Source: Rhea pennata (taxonomy: Eukaryota > Chordata > Aves > Rheiformes > Rheidae). From it: DNA of 64,000 nucleotides. Each line of letters opens with the position of its first letter. Within the stretch, counting starts at the first letter, position 1. The stretch spans positions 1,116,001-1,180,000 of the forward strand of contig NW_026907680.1 of assembly GCF_028389875.1 (NCBI RefSeq), read 5' to 3'. The position numbers and the translations under genes were made by a program. The notes under the pieces were generated by a model. That model ran no database searches. It saw only the letters and a list, made by a program, of their open reading frames with translations, and was not told the origin of the DNA. Shown here one piece after another: positions 1-10,585 of this stretch.

Positions 1-360
1 TGTATTGTCTGGGAAAGTGGAGTCGTGGGGTACATGTGCATTTGCTGCAGATCCTTCAGTAGATGCATGGAGGCCAACACATGCACTTCCAACTTCACTT
101 GCACCTGGGAGAGGGGAAAAAAAATCCAGTGTTAGTTTTACAGCACATGTAGCCCAAAGCATTTGTCGAAATAAATAGTACCTGGGAGTGGATGGTGCAA
201 AAATGTAGAGAGATGTAAAGCCCTCAGAGGAACTCAAAATGAAAGGGGCCCACACAGATGAAGACATTTGATTTTTTGTGTTTGATTATCACTCAACGGG
301 CTCCTGAAAGAGAGTGAAGGAAATTCCACTGGATATCCCCGTCAAAGGGATGGGGCCGAA

Positions 361-647
361 CTCTTTTCACTAGTGCCACGCAACAGGACAAGAGGCAACG
401 GGCACAAACTGAACCAGTGGAAGCTCCGCCTCAATATGAGGAGGAATTTCTTCCCTGTGAGAGTGACTGAGCACTGGGAGAGGTTTCCCAGAGACATTGT
501 GGAGTCTCCTCCTCTGGGGAGATTCAGACCCTGCCCGGATGCAACCCTGTCTAACATGGTCTAGGTGACCCTGCTTGAGCGGGGAGGTAGGACTAGATGA
601 TCCCCTGAGGTCCCTTCCAACCTTACCCATTCTGTGATTCTGTGATA
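361..647 (+). mobile_element. CR1 LINE 3' fragment
   Basis: A degraded CR1 end. The plus strand still encodes the typical C-terminal stretch of the CR1 polyprotein (pieces such as NRTRGNGHKL, RRNFFPVRVTEHW and DATLSNMV). It is followed by a short 3' UTR and the terminal repeat ATTCTGTGATTCTGTGAT. It is truncated at the 5' end, as most CR1 copies are. Copies of the same insertion lie inverted at about 21,830-22,115 and direct at about 59,788-60,074, so it was inserted before the segmental duplications. Confidence 0.85.
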
Positions 648-2789
648 TGCACCACACGTTTTCAGAAAACCCACCGACCATATCTACTTACACCATTGGC
701 CAACCTGGACCCCTCAGGTCTCTCTGTCTCCAAGCGTCCCATCTTCTTTCACAGCTCAGAAAGGCAGTTTTATGGAGGACAAATCTTTTAGCCGCTTTCT
801 GCTGAGCCTTCTCGATGGAGATGTATATGCATACACAAACACACACACGGGTACCACTTGCCCTGTCGAAACTTCCTTTTTTTCCAGGGAAGCTCCTCTA
901 CAGGACTATGTAAAACAACCAAGAAGACCCTCACTGTCTTCCTGCATCGAGCACAATCAGATAAAGTCTCAGAAGCCAATAAATGACACTGCTCCCAGTC
1001 AGCATGGGATGACATTCAAAAATGCTAGTGTTAGGCAAGAGGTTTGTGGACATGCCAGCAAGTGTTGAAAGCTGTAGAGAAACAAATCACAGTGCTGGGT
1101 GAGGAAAAGATCCTGGAGCAAAAAGGACCTCTCTGAGAGCTCTGTGCTTTGAAATAGGTCCTGTCACAAAGCAGGGACTCCAGAGGAACCAGTTTGCCCT
1201 CCTCCTCCGCCCATACCTTTCCTTTGTCAGAGCCTGGGAAGCACACTGCATACACGAGTGGAAGGCCCACATCTCCAATGGATCTGAGGAGCTTTCCTTC
1301 TCTGACAATACCTATGCAGACTCTTCCTGTGCCCTTCTGCGAATGGAGCCATTAGGAGCCACAGTCATCTCAGTGTGGCCGGGGACACTGCTGGGGAGTT
1401 CTTGTTTTCTTCTTGAAATTGTATGAGTAAAGAGAAAAGCAAGAACTCAGCCCGTCCAGGAGAGCTCCTGCTGAAGGTGGCAGCCCAGCATGCCAAGAGG
1501 CCCACTTTCCTTCTGAGACCATACTTGAAGACCAGGCTGAGAAATTGTGGGCTTTCGCTGAGGACTTTGGCTCCCCAGTATGACTTAAGGCCTTTGTGAT
1601 GAGTTCCCGTGCCCTTTTCCGATCCAAATCATGCTCCATACGTGCCCCATACAGGCAGCTGACTCTCTGCTGTGACAAACGTGGTCTGGAGGAAAAAGCC
1701 AGCCCAAGATGTCTTTCTGCCTTGCTTGCTTCTGGTAGGGATCAATCTTTTCAAACAAACCAAAACCAGAACCTCTCATTCCTCTCCATGTTATAGGCTC
1801 CCCAAATAAGAGCTACAGAAGGACCAAAGCACAGGGAATGGCTGGGCAATAAAGTGCCAGAGGGTATTTGCTGCAGGAGGAGTGAGGCCTGTTGGGGAGA
1901 AAATGACCACATCTGAACTTTGCATGCACCGGGGCAGGCTGTGAGCTAACAGCTCTTGGTCAGGAAGGAGAGGCAAGAGAGAGGTCGCTGAAAGCCGCAT
2001 CTCCTTGCCCTGCAGAGGTGAGAAGAAGCCCAGCAGAAGTGCTTTGAAGAGGAAGAGAGAAGACAAGCAAGGAGCCGCATGTGACCCTGCCACAGGTTGA
2101 CGGTGTGCTTTCAGCCCAAGGTGGGGGTGCGCTTCTAAAAGGACCAAGCAGGCAAAGGCTTTGTGTCTCCTGCCTCTGGCTGAGGAAGCTCCCAGGCCTC
2201 AGGCTGCTGGAAGAAGACCCTGTTGGGGCAATCAGTGCATTCTTGGCTGTTCTGCACCTACTTGCTGCTGTTCCAGCCTGTGCTGAAACACCATGTGACT
2301 GGAGCCAGTGCTCTCTGCTCCTGCTCTGCAAAGCTGTTGGCCTAAGCCTCTTCACTCCCTCGGCATCCATGGCAAAGCCATCAAAGGACGCCAGCTTCGG
2401 ATGAGATCAGTCTAATGCCTCGTGTTTCCCAGCACAGGAGCTCTGGCTTCCTCCGCTTGCTGCTTTGTTTGCAAGAGCAACCTCTTTTTGTCTCTCAGAG
2501 TCCTACCTTTGAAGGGCAGGCTTGTTCCATTTGTCTTCCCCTCAGGGATGGGAGGTGCAAGAGCAGAATCTGGCAGAAAATAGGACGCAAGCACAGAGCT
2601 GAGGAATGAGCCCAAAGACAGCAAAGGCCTCTTCTCCCACTGCGGGCTGCAGCTCTCGGAACCCTGGCCTCAAGTACTGCGTGAGCTGCAGTCTGCAAGC
2701 AGAACCTCCGTGTTTGTGGAGAAAATGGGCACAGGCATCTTGGATGTCTGCAGTCTTCTCCACGGGACTTGCCAGAGTTGATGTACTGC

Positions 2790-3225
2790 TATGAAGATGG
2801 TTAGAAGGCTGGGTCATCTCTCTAAGGAGGAAAGGCTGTAAGGACTGTGCTTGTTTAGCCTCCAGAAGAGAAGCCTGAGAGGGGATCTTACCCATGTCTA
2901 CAAATACCTCAAGGGAGGGTGTCAAGAGGATGGGAGCGGGCTCTTTTCTGTGGTGCCAAGTGCTAGGAGAAGAGGCAGTGCACACGAACAAGAACACAGG
3001 GAGCTCCACCTGACTCTGAGGAAAAACTTCTTTCTGGTGAGAGTGACCGAGCATTGGGACAGGTTGTCCAGAGAGGTAGTGGAGTTTCCTTCTCTGGAGA
3101 CATTCAGAGGCTGCCTGGTGTGATCCTGTGCAGTGTGCTGTAGGTGACCCTGCTTGAGCAGGGGGGTTGGACGAGATGATCTCCAGAGGCCCCTTCCAAC
3201 CTCCACCCTTCGATGATTCTGTGAT
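2790..3225 (+). mobile_element. CR1 LINE 3' fragment
   Basis: A second 5'-truncated CR1 end of a different subfamily or age. It reads through peptide pieces such as LFSLQKRSLRGDL, LRKNFFLVRVTEHWDRLS and EVVEFPSLETF with internal stops, and ends in CGATGATTCTGTGAT. A copy is at about 62,217-62,652, and its 3' part occurs inverted at about 36,232-36,334, where copy C of the duplication ends inside it. Confidence 0.85.
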
Positions 3226-4159
3226 GGGCGCTTTCTCTCGCAGCTCCTGCTGTGGGGGTAATGGAAAATGTGTGGAGGACAAAGAGGCTAGAAGCTGGTC
3301 TGAGGTGCGGATCCTTACCGAGGCTTGTCAGCCTGCAGAGAGAAGGGGACTCAATCCTCATGTAGTGCTGATGAAAGTCTCCCTGAGCAGGCTCTCAAGC
3401 AAAGCTCCTGCATTTGCAGATGCGCACGTACCAGATGGAACGATGAAGCCTGGTCCTCCAGAATCGCCATTGCTAGTGAGGGGCCGCAGGCTTTGCCCTG
3501 ACTTGGGCTTGCTGGAGTGTCAAGGTGGAGCAGAGTGGCACTTGGAGGAGGCTCTCCTTCAGCAGCTTAAAGGCCTGCCAGCTTTCCTGAGCTCCTTTGC
3601 CCTTCTGAGCTGCCTCCCCTGTCGTCCCCCTAGCAGGTCTCTGCAGAAGGGGAAGCCTGCTCGCCTCAAGGCCAGCCTCTGGGCTCTGCTGCCCTCCTTC
3701 CTACCTGCCCTCCGGCTCTGCAACTCCACTAGTTCCCGGGTGCTACAGCCCAGGTGGCCATGGATTCTGCTGGCACCAAGCCTCCGGGGTGGCCGCTTCG
3801 CCTTCTGGCCTGGGGCACCCGCCTTCTTCCCCTCACACCCACAAAAGCCCAGCACTCAAGGGCACCCAGGACACACACAAGAGCTGGCAGTTCCCTCCCC
3901 ACATGCAGCCAGCACTGGGCCCCAGCAAGGGGGGCCCAGGCTCAAGCACTTCCTCCCCTCAGAGGCATACAGCAGCTTTTTCCTCCTCTCCCCACAGGCC
4001 CCCTGCCCCCAGGACATGTGTTGGCCATGGCACGGCCTTCTCCACGCCTCTCTCCAGCACAACAAGACGCAGCACACCCCTAGGCCACAGCCACCGCAGC
4101 TGCAGCCAAAGAGCCACAGCACGACCGCGGCGGAGAGCTGCCCTGGCAGCAGCCCCTGA
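3167..4159 (+). other. 330-codon open frame of doubtful coding status
   Basis: An open frame that starts inside the CR1 tail and runs 330 codons to a TGA-type end before the Ser-rich exon. It is identical in length in the copy at 62,594-63,586. In the inverted copy it stays open for most of its length (about 36,315-35,452). The predicted product is rich in Pro, Ser and Leu, with no domain, signal peptide or motif I recognise. The start inside a transposon tail and the GC-rich, Pro/Ser-rich content suggest chance openness kept by recent duplication. Transcription cannot be judged from sequence. Confidence 0.2.
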
Positions 4160-4268
4160 GCCCTGACTCCTCAGCTCTGCTCTTCAGGACTCCCCAAAGC
4201 TCCAACGCTGCAAACGGACGAGCTCACCACACACCCAGCCAAGAGCCACCCAACTTGGGGCAGTTGGT

Positions 4269-4979
4269 TTAATTCAGCTTCAGAGAACTTCCTGGGTGCT
4301 CGCGTGGCTCACAAGCAGTGCTGCTGCTGCTGCTGCTGCTGCTGTTGTGGCTGCTGCTGTGGCCACTGCCACTGCCCCTGGGGCTCCCACTGCCGTTGAT
4401 GCTCTGTCTGACACTGGGTCTTCGTGTGCCGCTGCCACTGCCAGTGGGGCTGCTGTTGAGTCCAGCATTGGAGCTTCCACTGCCACTGCTGCTACGAGCG
4501 GGTTTCCCGCTGTGTCCAACATTGGAGCTCCCACTGTCACTGCCGCTGTGTTTGTCACTGGCACTTGGGCTGCCGCTGTGCCCGCCACTGGGGCTCCCAG
4601 TGACGCTGCCACCGCCAGTGGATCTGCTGCTGCGTCTGCCACTGGGGCTTCCACTGCCCCTGCCGCTGACACTGGGGCTGCCGCTCTGTCTGCCACCCGG
4701 GCTCCCACTGCCACTGCCACGCTGCCTGCTACTGACACTGGGGCTGCCGTTCTCTTTTGCAGTGGGGCTTCCACTGCCGCTGCCTCTGGGTCTCCCGCTG
4801 ACACTGCCGCTGATACTGCCCCTGCCACTGCTGCTGCGTCTTCTGCTAAAACTGGCTCTGCTGGGCTCTTTGCCACTGCTGCTGCGTCTTCTGCTAAAAC
4901 TGGCTCTGCTGGTCTCTTTGCCACTGCTGCTGCTCTTTCTTCTGCTTGCCTGTGTCTCTGCACACGGCTCTTCTTCCCC
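4269..4979 (-). CDS. Ser/Gly/Pro-rich last exon of CCDC81-like gene (copy 1)
   Basis: A 711-base exon, an exact multiple of three, read on the minus strand from an acceptor (CCTTGTGCAG at 4,980) to a TAA at 4,269. It begins with an acidic segment (GEEEPCAETQ). Arg/Ser repeats (SRASFSRRRSSSGK, twice) follow, then a long run of degenerate SGSGSPSG-type units of about 24-30 bases, a poly-Ser tract, and the tail ACEPREHPGSSLKLN. Reading phase matches the upstream exon at 5,686-5,984. Related copies are at 26,064-26,684 (minus), 34,377-35,182 (plus, frameshifted) and 63,696 onward (minus, cut by the window). Such a low-complexity tract would be disordered. No function can be assigned. Confidence 0.5.
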   Translation of the reverse strand, partial: GEEEPCAETQASRRKSSSSGKETSRASFSRRRSSSGKEPSRASFSRRRSSSGRGSISGSVSGRPRGSGSGSPTAKENGSPSVSSRQRGSGSGSPGGRQSGSPSVSGRGSGSPSGRRSSRSTGGGSVTGSPSGGHSGSPSASDKHSGSDSGSSNVGHSGKPARSSSGSGSSNAGLNSSPTGSGSGTRRPSVRQSINGSGSPRGSGSGHSSSHNSSSSSSSSTACEPREHPGSSLKLN

Positions 4980-5685
4980 CTGCACAAGGAGGCAGAAAGA
5001 ACAGGCTGTGTTCTGCCCTGCCAGAAAGCCCAGGAAGACTGCAGACTCGTGAGGGCCAGGGATGTTTGCGGGAGCTTCTGAGGGTGTTGCCAGCCTCACC
5101 GTCATGGGACAGGGGAGCTTGTTTGGACACAGCTCATCAGCCCGTGGCAGAGGCTGCTGGTACCAGGACTGGCAGGTACCTGTGTCGTCTTGGCTTCAGC
5201 AGTCAGGGAGAGCTTTGCAAAGGGGCACACCAACGCTGGAAGCATCCCTTTGCGCTCAGCTGCTCAGATCTTGCAGGTGCCACTGTTGGAGGCCATTCTC
5301 AGCACTCAACAGCTGCCCCTTGGCTGGAAGGCAAGGCTGAGCCCAGGCCAGCCCTGTGGCTTGCTCATGGGGCAATGGGGCTGCAGCCGCACTGACACCT
5401 TGTCTCTCTCACTCGGCCTCAGAGCCCTCCTGCTTATCTCCTCCTCTACTCCCTCAACCCCGCTCCCATTTGCAGCCACAGCCCTTCAGCTCCACAGCAG
5501 TGCTGGGCATTTGCTGAGTGCTGCAAGGAGGGACTTAGTGACAGGCTTTAAGCCACATAAATCTCATGTCAGAAAAAGTCACAGCACGCTCTAGGCAGCA
5601 CAGTGGCTCCGGGATTACAAGTGGCACCCCTTGCTGCCTCACTGCCTCTCAGTTCTGCCAGGCTTCTCCTGGAGCTGCCACATAC

Positions 5686-5984
5686 CTGCCCTGTCTTGCA
5701 AGGCCCCTCTTGACTGTCCAGCCCTTCCTCCTCTTCCTCTAGGCAGGAGAAGTAGACCTTCAGGGTCACTTGCTTGTCTTCTCCCAGCTGGTATTGGACG
5801 ATCTTCTGAATATTGGGCTTTTCTTCAGCCAGATTCTCAGCACCCTCCTGCACCTGCAAGACAACTCCACACTGTGCAATGTGCCCCACTTCCAAGTCCA
5901 CTCCGCTGCTCTCCACATGCTCCTCACCAGCATCCAGAGACTGCAGGACCTTGGCAATCACCAGGCCCCTGGCTCTGACCTGGC
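5686..5984 (-). CDS. Unique coding-like exon upstream of the Ser-rich exon
   Basis: A stop-free 299-base segment on the minus strand, bounded by CCCCAG (acceptor, 5,985-5,990) and GTATGT (donor, 5,680-5,685). Its composition looks genuinely coding, with peptide pieces such as RGLVIAKVLQSLDAGEEHVE and YQLGEDKQVTLKVYFSCLEE, ending in acidic residues. The phase at its 3' end (0) fits the Ser-rich exon start. I do not recognise the family. I see no second copy of it in the window, unlike everything around it, so it may be the single anchor exon of a live transcript. It could be the C-terminal domain of the CCDC81-like product. Confidence 0.45.
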
Positions 5985-5990
5985 CTGGGG

Positions 5991-7308
5991 CACCCGCCGG
6001 ACAACGGCTGCTGCCACCCCAGCAGCAGAAGAGCAAGGGGCACCGCAACATGTCCCAGGCTTTGTGACCTTCTCCTGAGCCTTCCTGCCAGCACCCTATT
6101 GCCCTGAAGGGAAGACCAGCCATGCTGAACATCCCCTTCTCATTCGCACCAAGCATCTCAATAATCACACAGCTGAGCAGAAACTCTCCATGGTCTCTCA
6201 CTGAAAACCCCAGCACTACCATGGCCAGAAAAAAAGAGAGGGTCCCAGGGGCTCTGCTGGAGTGTTCGAGGAGGGCGCAGCAGCAAGAGCTATATTGCAA
6301 AACTAGAGCCCAAGCAGTGCCTTTGAAGGCAAGCCCTGGGCCAAGTCAGCCAGGGCTCAGCAGAGCCCATGGGAAGGGCTCTTGTCCCAGAGAAGAATGC
6401 TTCTGCAGACAAAGGAGCTCAGGGAGGAGCACCTACCTGTCTTGCCTTCGGAGCGCTTTCATTCACAGCCCACACAGCTCGCACTCTAGTGCGTGGCGGT
6501 TGTTCCCAGGCGCCTGGGGCCGGCCATTTGGCAAAACACTCTGGGGTGGTGGAAAACATCCTGCAAATAGGCACCAGGGAGGTGGCATGAGCCCGGGGAA
6601 GCTGGGGAGTTTGGACTCCACGCAGCGCTCCCAAGGAGGGCACCTGCCTCTGCAGCAGAAGGCAGTTCTGCAGCAGCAGCACGGGGGTTCCACTGACGGG
6701 GATCACATCCACAGACACGGAAATCACCTCCCGCCAAAACACCCACAGCTACACAATGTGCCCGCTGGAGAGCTCCGGGTGCCCACAGCGAGACTTTCTC
6801 TCCAGGCAGCAAGGAGAGCAGCAGGGTCCCCTACAAGGACAGCCTCCAACTCACACCATTACCTGTGTCCTGTCAACTGCATTAGCCACTGCTCCGTGGC
6901 CCCAAGGACTCGGTGTTCCGGGATGGGCAATGGATTGCTGCTGGGCACCCAGCAACAGAGAAGGAGAAAGGCATGAAGGCAGCCCAGAATAAAGCCCTTG
7001 TGTGGTGGGAGCCAGCACAGAGTTGGCCAAAGCCCCCCACAGAGCCCATATGAAGGCAGAGCATGCCCGGAGGTCACAGGGACACTGTCGCTGGGAAGTC
7101 TTGCTCCCAAAGCACTTTCAGAGCAGCCTTTGCCAGCCCTGGCACTGCAGCCCTAACAAACCTGCGCCGAGAAGATGCTCTCTTGCTAAACTGGAGGCTA
7201 GGGAGCCAACAAATATACTCACGTTGGAAACATATGGCGGCGGGGAGTACGGGCCTGGACATCGAGGGCTTTGGTGGCTGCAAGGATCGAGTCTCTCATC
7301 TCCAGCAT
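5991..7308 (-). repeat. Array module 1 (minus strand), partly decayed exons
   Basis: The most 3' module of the tandem array. In minus-strand order it holds an 86-bp exon (7,223-7,308, CTGTGCAG acceptor, GTGAGT donor, reading MLEMRDSILAATKALDVQ and on), then a FVRAA.PGL-type segment near 7,150-7,080. A segment containing PVSGTPVLLLQNCLLLQ (about 6,720-6,650) follows, then an exon at 6,437-6,560 (TTTGCAG acceptor, GTAGGT donor, reading MFSTTPECFAKWPAPG and on) and a conserved stretch at about 6,300-6,100. An earlier exon of this module is disrupted by an in-frame stop caused by an indel near 6,770. Confidence 0.6.
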
Positions 7309-8941
7309 CTGCACAGGGGAGAAACACAGGTGAGATGCTGCCAAGAAGAGGATCTTGCTGCTCACAAGGGCAGCCAATGTTTGCACTGTTCAGAGAAGAA
7401 GCTGCCTCTCAGAACAGCAGAAACAACCTTCTCTCTTGCTCACTGCAACCCCTCCATTCTACACAATAGCTGCTCCCTGGACATACAGGCAAATGGGGAA
7501 AAGCTCTGGCAGGCTTTTGTCAAGGGCAAGAGCCAAGAGGCTGATCCAGGAGAGCAGTTCTTGCATAAGGGAGAGACTGAGGGAGGGCAGCGCAGGGGAG
7601 GGCCACTGACTAAGATCAAGGGCAATGTGCAGGGCAGTCCTGCCAGGGAGGACAGGAGGGGGCAGTGGGGGCTACGGCAGGTCTCTTTTCCCAGAAGGGA
7701 AGATTATTTCTCAGCCTCTGCTCTGACCCTTCCCATGCGTCTTCCTGCAAACACCCTACTGCCCTGAAGGAAAGACTAGCAACACTGAACATCCCATTCT
7801 CATTAATCACACAACTGAGCAGAAACTGAATTTTCTATCGCAGAAAGGCTCTGCAGTTCAGAGGCAATCAAAAACGGGACCCCGGTGCCTCTGCTGGTGT
7901 GTTCAAGGAGGGCGCAGCAGAAAGAGCTATATTGCAAACCTGGAGCACAAGCGGTGCCTGTGAAGGCAAGCCCCGGGCCAAGTCTTGCAAGGCTCAGCAG
8001 AGCCCATGGGAAGGGCTCTTGTACAGCCAGCGCCCATAGCACAAGGCCTGGGCAGAAAGCAGGCTGGCACATGAAGGGCCTCAATGAGGAGCACTTACCA
8101 CGCCAGACCTCTGACGGCCCTCGCTCAGAGGACATGCAGCTAGTTCTCTCCGTTTCTTCTTCCTGCCCGCTGCTGCACTCTGTGCAGAGCACTCTGAGGT
8201 GACTGGCACCGGCCTGCAAATACACACCGCGGAGAGGTGATATGAGCACAGGGGGAGTAGGGTCCCCAGCTGGCCCTCACCAGCTTCACACCTGCTCCTG
8301 CAGCAGAAGGCAATTCTGCAGCAGAAGCACAGGGCTCCCACTGAGTGTGGCCACATCAGAGCATCACCTCCCACCAAAACACCTGGGGCTGCACGTCATG
8401 CCTGAAGGAGAGCTCCAGGAGCCCAAGGGAGACTCTCTCCAGGCAGTGAGGAGAGCAGCAGGGTCATCTGCAAGGACAGGCTCTAAAATACATCATTACC
8501 TGCTGTCCTGCCAACTACATAAGACCTGAACACTCTGTGTTCAGGGATGGGCAATAGGTTGTTGCTGGGCACCCAGTGTCGAAGAAGGAGAAAGGTATCA
8601 AGGCAGTCAAGCATTAAGCTCTTGCATAGTGGGAGGCAGCACAGAGCTCTGCTGAACCCTCTCCCCACCCACAGAGCCCAGATGAAGGCAGCGCATGCGT
8701 GCAGGTCACTGGGACCCAGCCGCTTGGAATTTTTGCTCCCAAAGCACTTTCAGAGCAGCCTTCACCAGCCCTGGCACTGCAGCCCTAACAAACCCTGGCA
8801 GAGAGGCTGCTGCCTTCGTCAGGCAGGGGGAAAAGAAGGAAGGGAAAGTACTCACCTTAGGAACATGTTTGGAAGAGATGCAGGGGACACAATCGGAGCT
8901 GCTTTAGGAGCTGTCGGGATTGAATCCCTGTGTATTTTCAT
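7309..8941 (-). repeat. Array module 2 (minus strand), partly decayed exons
   Basis: Second module, 1,633 bases after the first when measured between the 86-bp exons. It holds the 86-bp exon at 8,856-8,941 (reading MKIHRDSIPTAPKAAPIVS), the FVRAA-like segment near 8,770, a decayed PVLLLQNCLLLQ segment near 8,320 and the TPEC-type exon at 8,099-8,213 (GCAG acceptor, GTAAGT donor). The PVLLLQ segment has a 1-2 base indel and a stop, so the module as a whole is unlikely to be translated intact. It is very similar to module 3. Confidence 0.6.
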
Positions 8942-10585
8942 CTGCAAAGGTGAGAAAGAGAGGTGAGATGCTGCCAAGTAAAGGCTCTTGCTGCTGGCAA
9001 GGGCAGCCCATGTTTCCATGCTCCGGAGAAGAAGCTGCCTCTCGGAACTGCAGAAACAGCTATCGTTCTTGCTCACAGTAGCCCCTCCATTCCACACAAG
9101 CACAGCTGCAGGGGAATATGGGCAAAGAGCTAAATGTTCTGGCAGGCTTTTGTCAAGGGAAGAGCCAAAAGGCTGATCCAGAAGAGCATGAAGGAGTCAA
9201 GGGAGGCAAGCGCAGGGGAAGGCAGCTCACTAAACTCTAGGGCAATATGCAGGGCAGTCCTGCTAGGGAGGACAGGAGGGGGCAGTGGGGGCTGCAGCAG
9301 GTCTCTTTTCCCAGAAGGGAAAATTATTTCTCAGGCTCTGCTCTGACCCTTCCCATGCGCCTTCCTACAAACATCCTACTGCCCTGAAGGAAAGACCAGT
9401 CACACTGAACATCCCGTTCTCATTTGCACCCAGCATCTCAATAATCACTCAACTGAGCAGAAACTGAATTTTCTATCGCAGAAAGGCTCTGCAGTTCAGA
9501 GGCAATCAAAAAACGGGACCCCGGTGCCTCTGCTGGTGTGTTCAAGGAGGGCGCAGCAGCAAGAGCTATATTGCAAACCTGGAGCACAAGCAGTGCCTGT
9601 GAAGGCAAGCCCCGGGCCAAGTCTTGAAAGGCTCAGCAGAGCCCATGGGAAGGGCTCTTGTACAGCCAGCGCCCATAGCACAAGGCCTGGGCAGAGAGCA
9701 GGCTGGCACATGAAGGGCCTCAATGAGGAGCACTTACCACGCCAGACCTCTGACGGTCCTCGCTCAGAGGACATGCAGCTAGTGCTCGGGCTTCTCTCCG
9801 TTCCTTCTTCCTGCCCACTGCTGCTCCACTCTGTGCAAAGCACTCTAAGGTGACTGGCACTGGCCTGCAAATACACACCGCGGAGAGGTGATATGAGCAC
9901 AGGGAGAGTAGGGTCCCCACCTGGCCCTCACCAGCTTCACACCTGCTCCTGCAGCAGAAGGCAATTCTGCAGCAGAAGCACAGGGCTCCCACTGACTGCG
10001 GCCACATCAGAGCATCACCTCCCACCAAAACACCTGGGGCTGCACGTCATGCCTGAAGGAGAGCTCCAGGAGCCCAAGGGAGACTCTCTCCAGGCAGTGA
10101 GGAGAGCAGCAGGGTCATCTGCCAGGACAGGCTCCAAGGCACAGCATTACCTGCTGTCCTGTCAGCTACATAAGACCTGAACACTCTGTGTTCAGGGATG
10201 GGCAATAGGTTGTTGCTGGGCTCCCAGTGTCGAAGAAGGAGAAAGATATCAAGGCAGTCAAGCATAAAGCTCTTGCATAGTGGGAGGCAGCTCTGCAGAA
10301 CCCTCTCCCCACCCACAGAGCCCAGATGAAGGCAGAGCATGCGTGCAGGTCACTGGGACCCAGCCGCTTGGAATTTTTGCTCCCAAAGCACTTTCAGAGC
10401 AGCCTCCCCCAGCCCTGGCAATGCAGCCCTAACAAACCTGTGCGGAGAGGCTGCTGCCTTTGTCAGGAAGAGGGGAAAGAAGGAAGGCAAAGTACTCACC
10501 TTAGGAACATGTTTGGAAGAGGTGCAGGGGACACAATCGGAGCTGCTTTAGGAGCTGTCGGGATTGAATCCCTGTGTATTTTCAT
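8942..10585 (-). repeat. Array module 3 (minus strand), partly decayed exons
   Basis: Third module, 1,644 bases by the 86-bp exon spacing. The 86-bp exon is at 10,500-10,585 and the TPEC-type exon at 9,738-9,864. It is nearly identical to module 2 over long stretches (for example 7,850-8,110 against 9,470-9,740), so one arose from the other recently or they have been homogenised. The PVLLLQNCLLLQ segment carries the same indel as module 2 (near 10,000), so the damage predates their duplication. Confidence 0.6.

Larger units (their letters stand above)
1..4573 (+). repeat. Segmental duplication, copy A
   Basis: This block recurs in direct orientation at 59,428-64,000 with a constant offset of 59,427 bases. 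The copies differ only at scattered single bases (for example near 134, 416 and 574-590) until about 4,460, where the Ser-rich tandem repeats begin to differ. Part of it (1 to about 2,710) also occurs inverted at about 20,090-22,530, and 3,125 onward occurs inverted at 34,377-36,334. It contains two CR1 fragments and a long open frame of doubtful meaning. Between about 700 and 2,790 I recognise no gene. The left end is the window edge, so the true extent is unknown. Confidence 0.9.

Noticed and set aside
4296..5081. Ala-rich and Leu/Pro-rich plus-strand frames over the Ser-rich exon
   Set aside because: Products of the same tandem repeat read on the other strand; no conserved end or splice site, whereas the minus frame has a conserved tail and stop.
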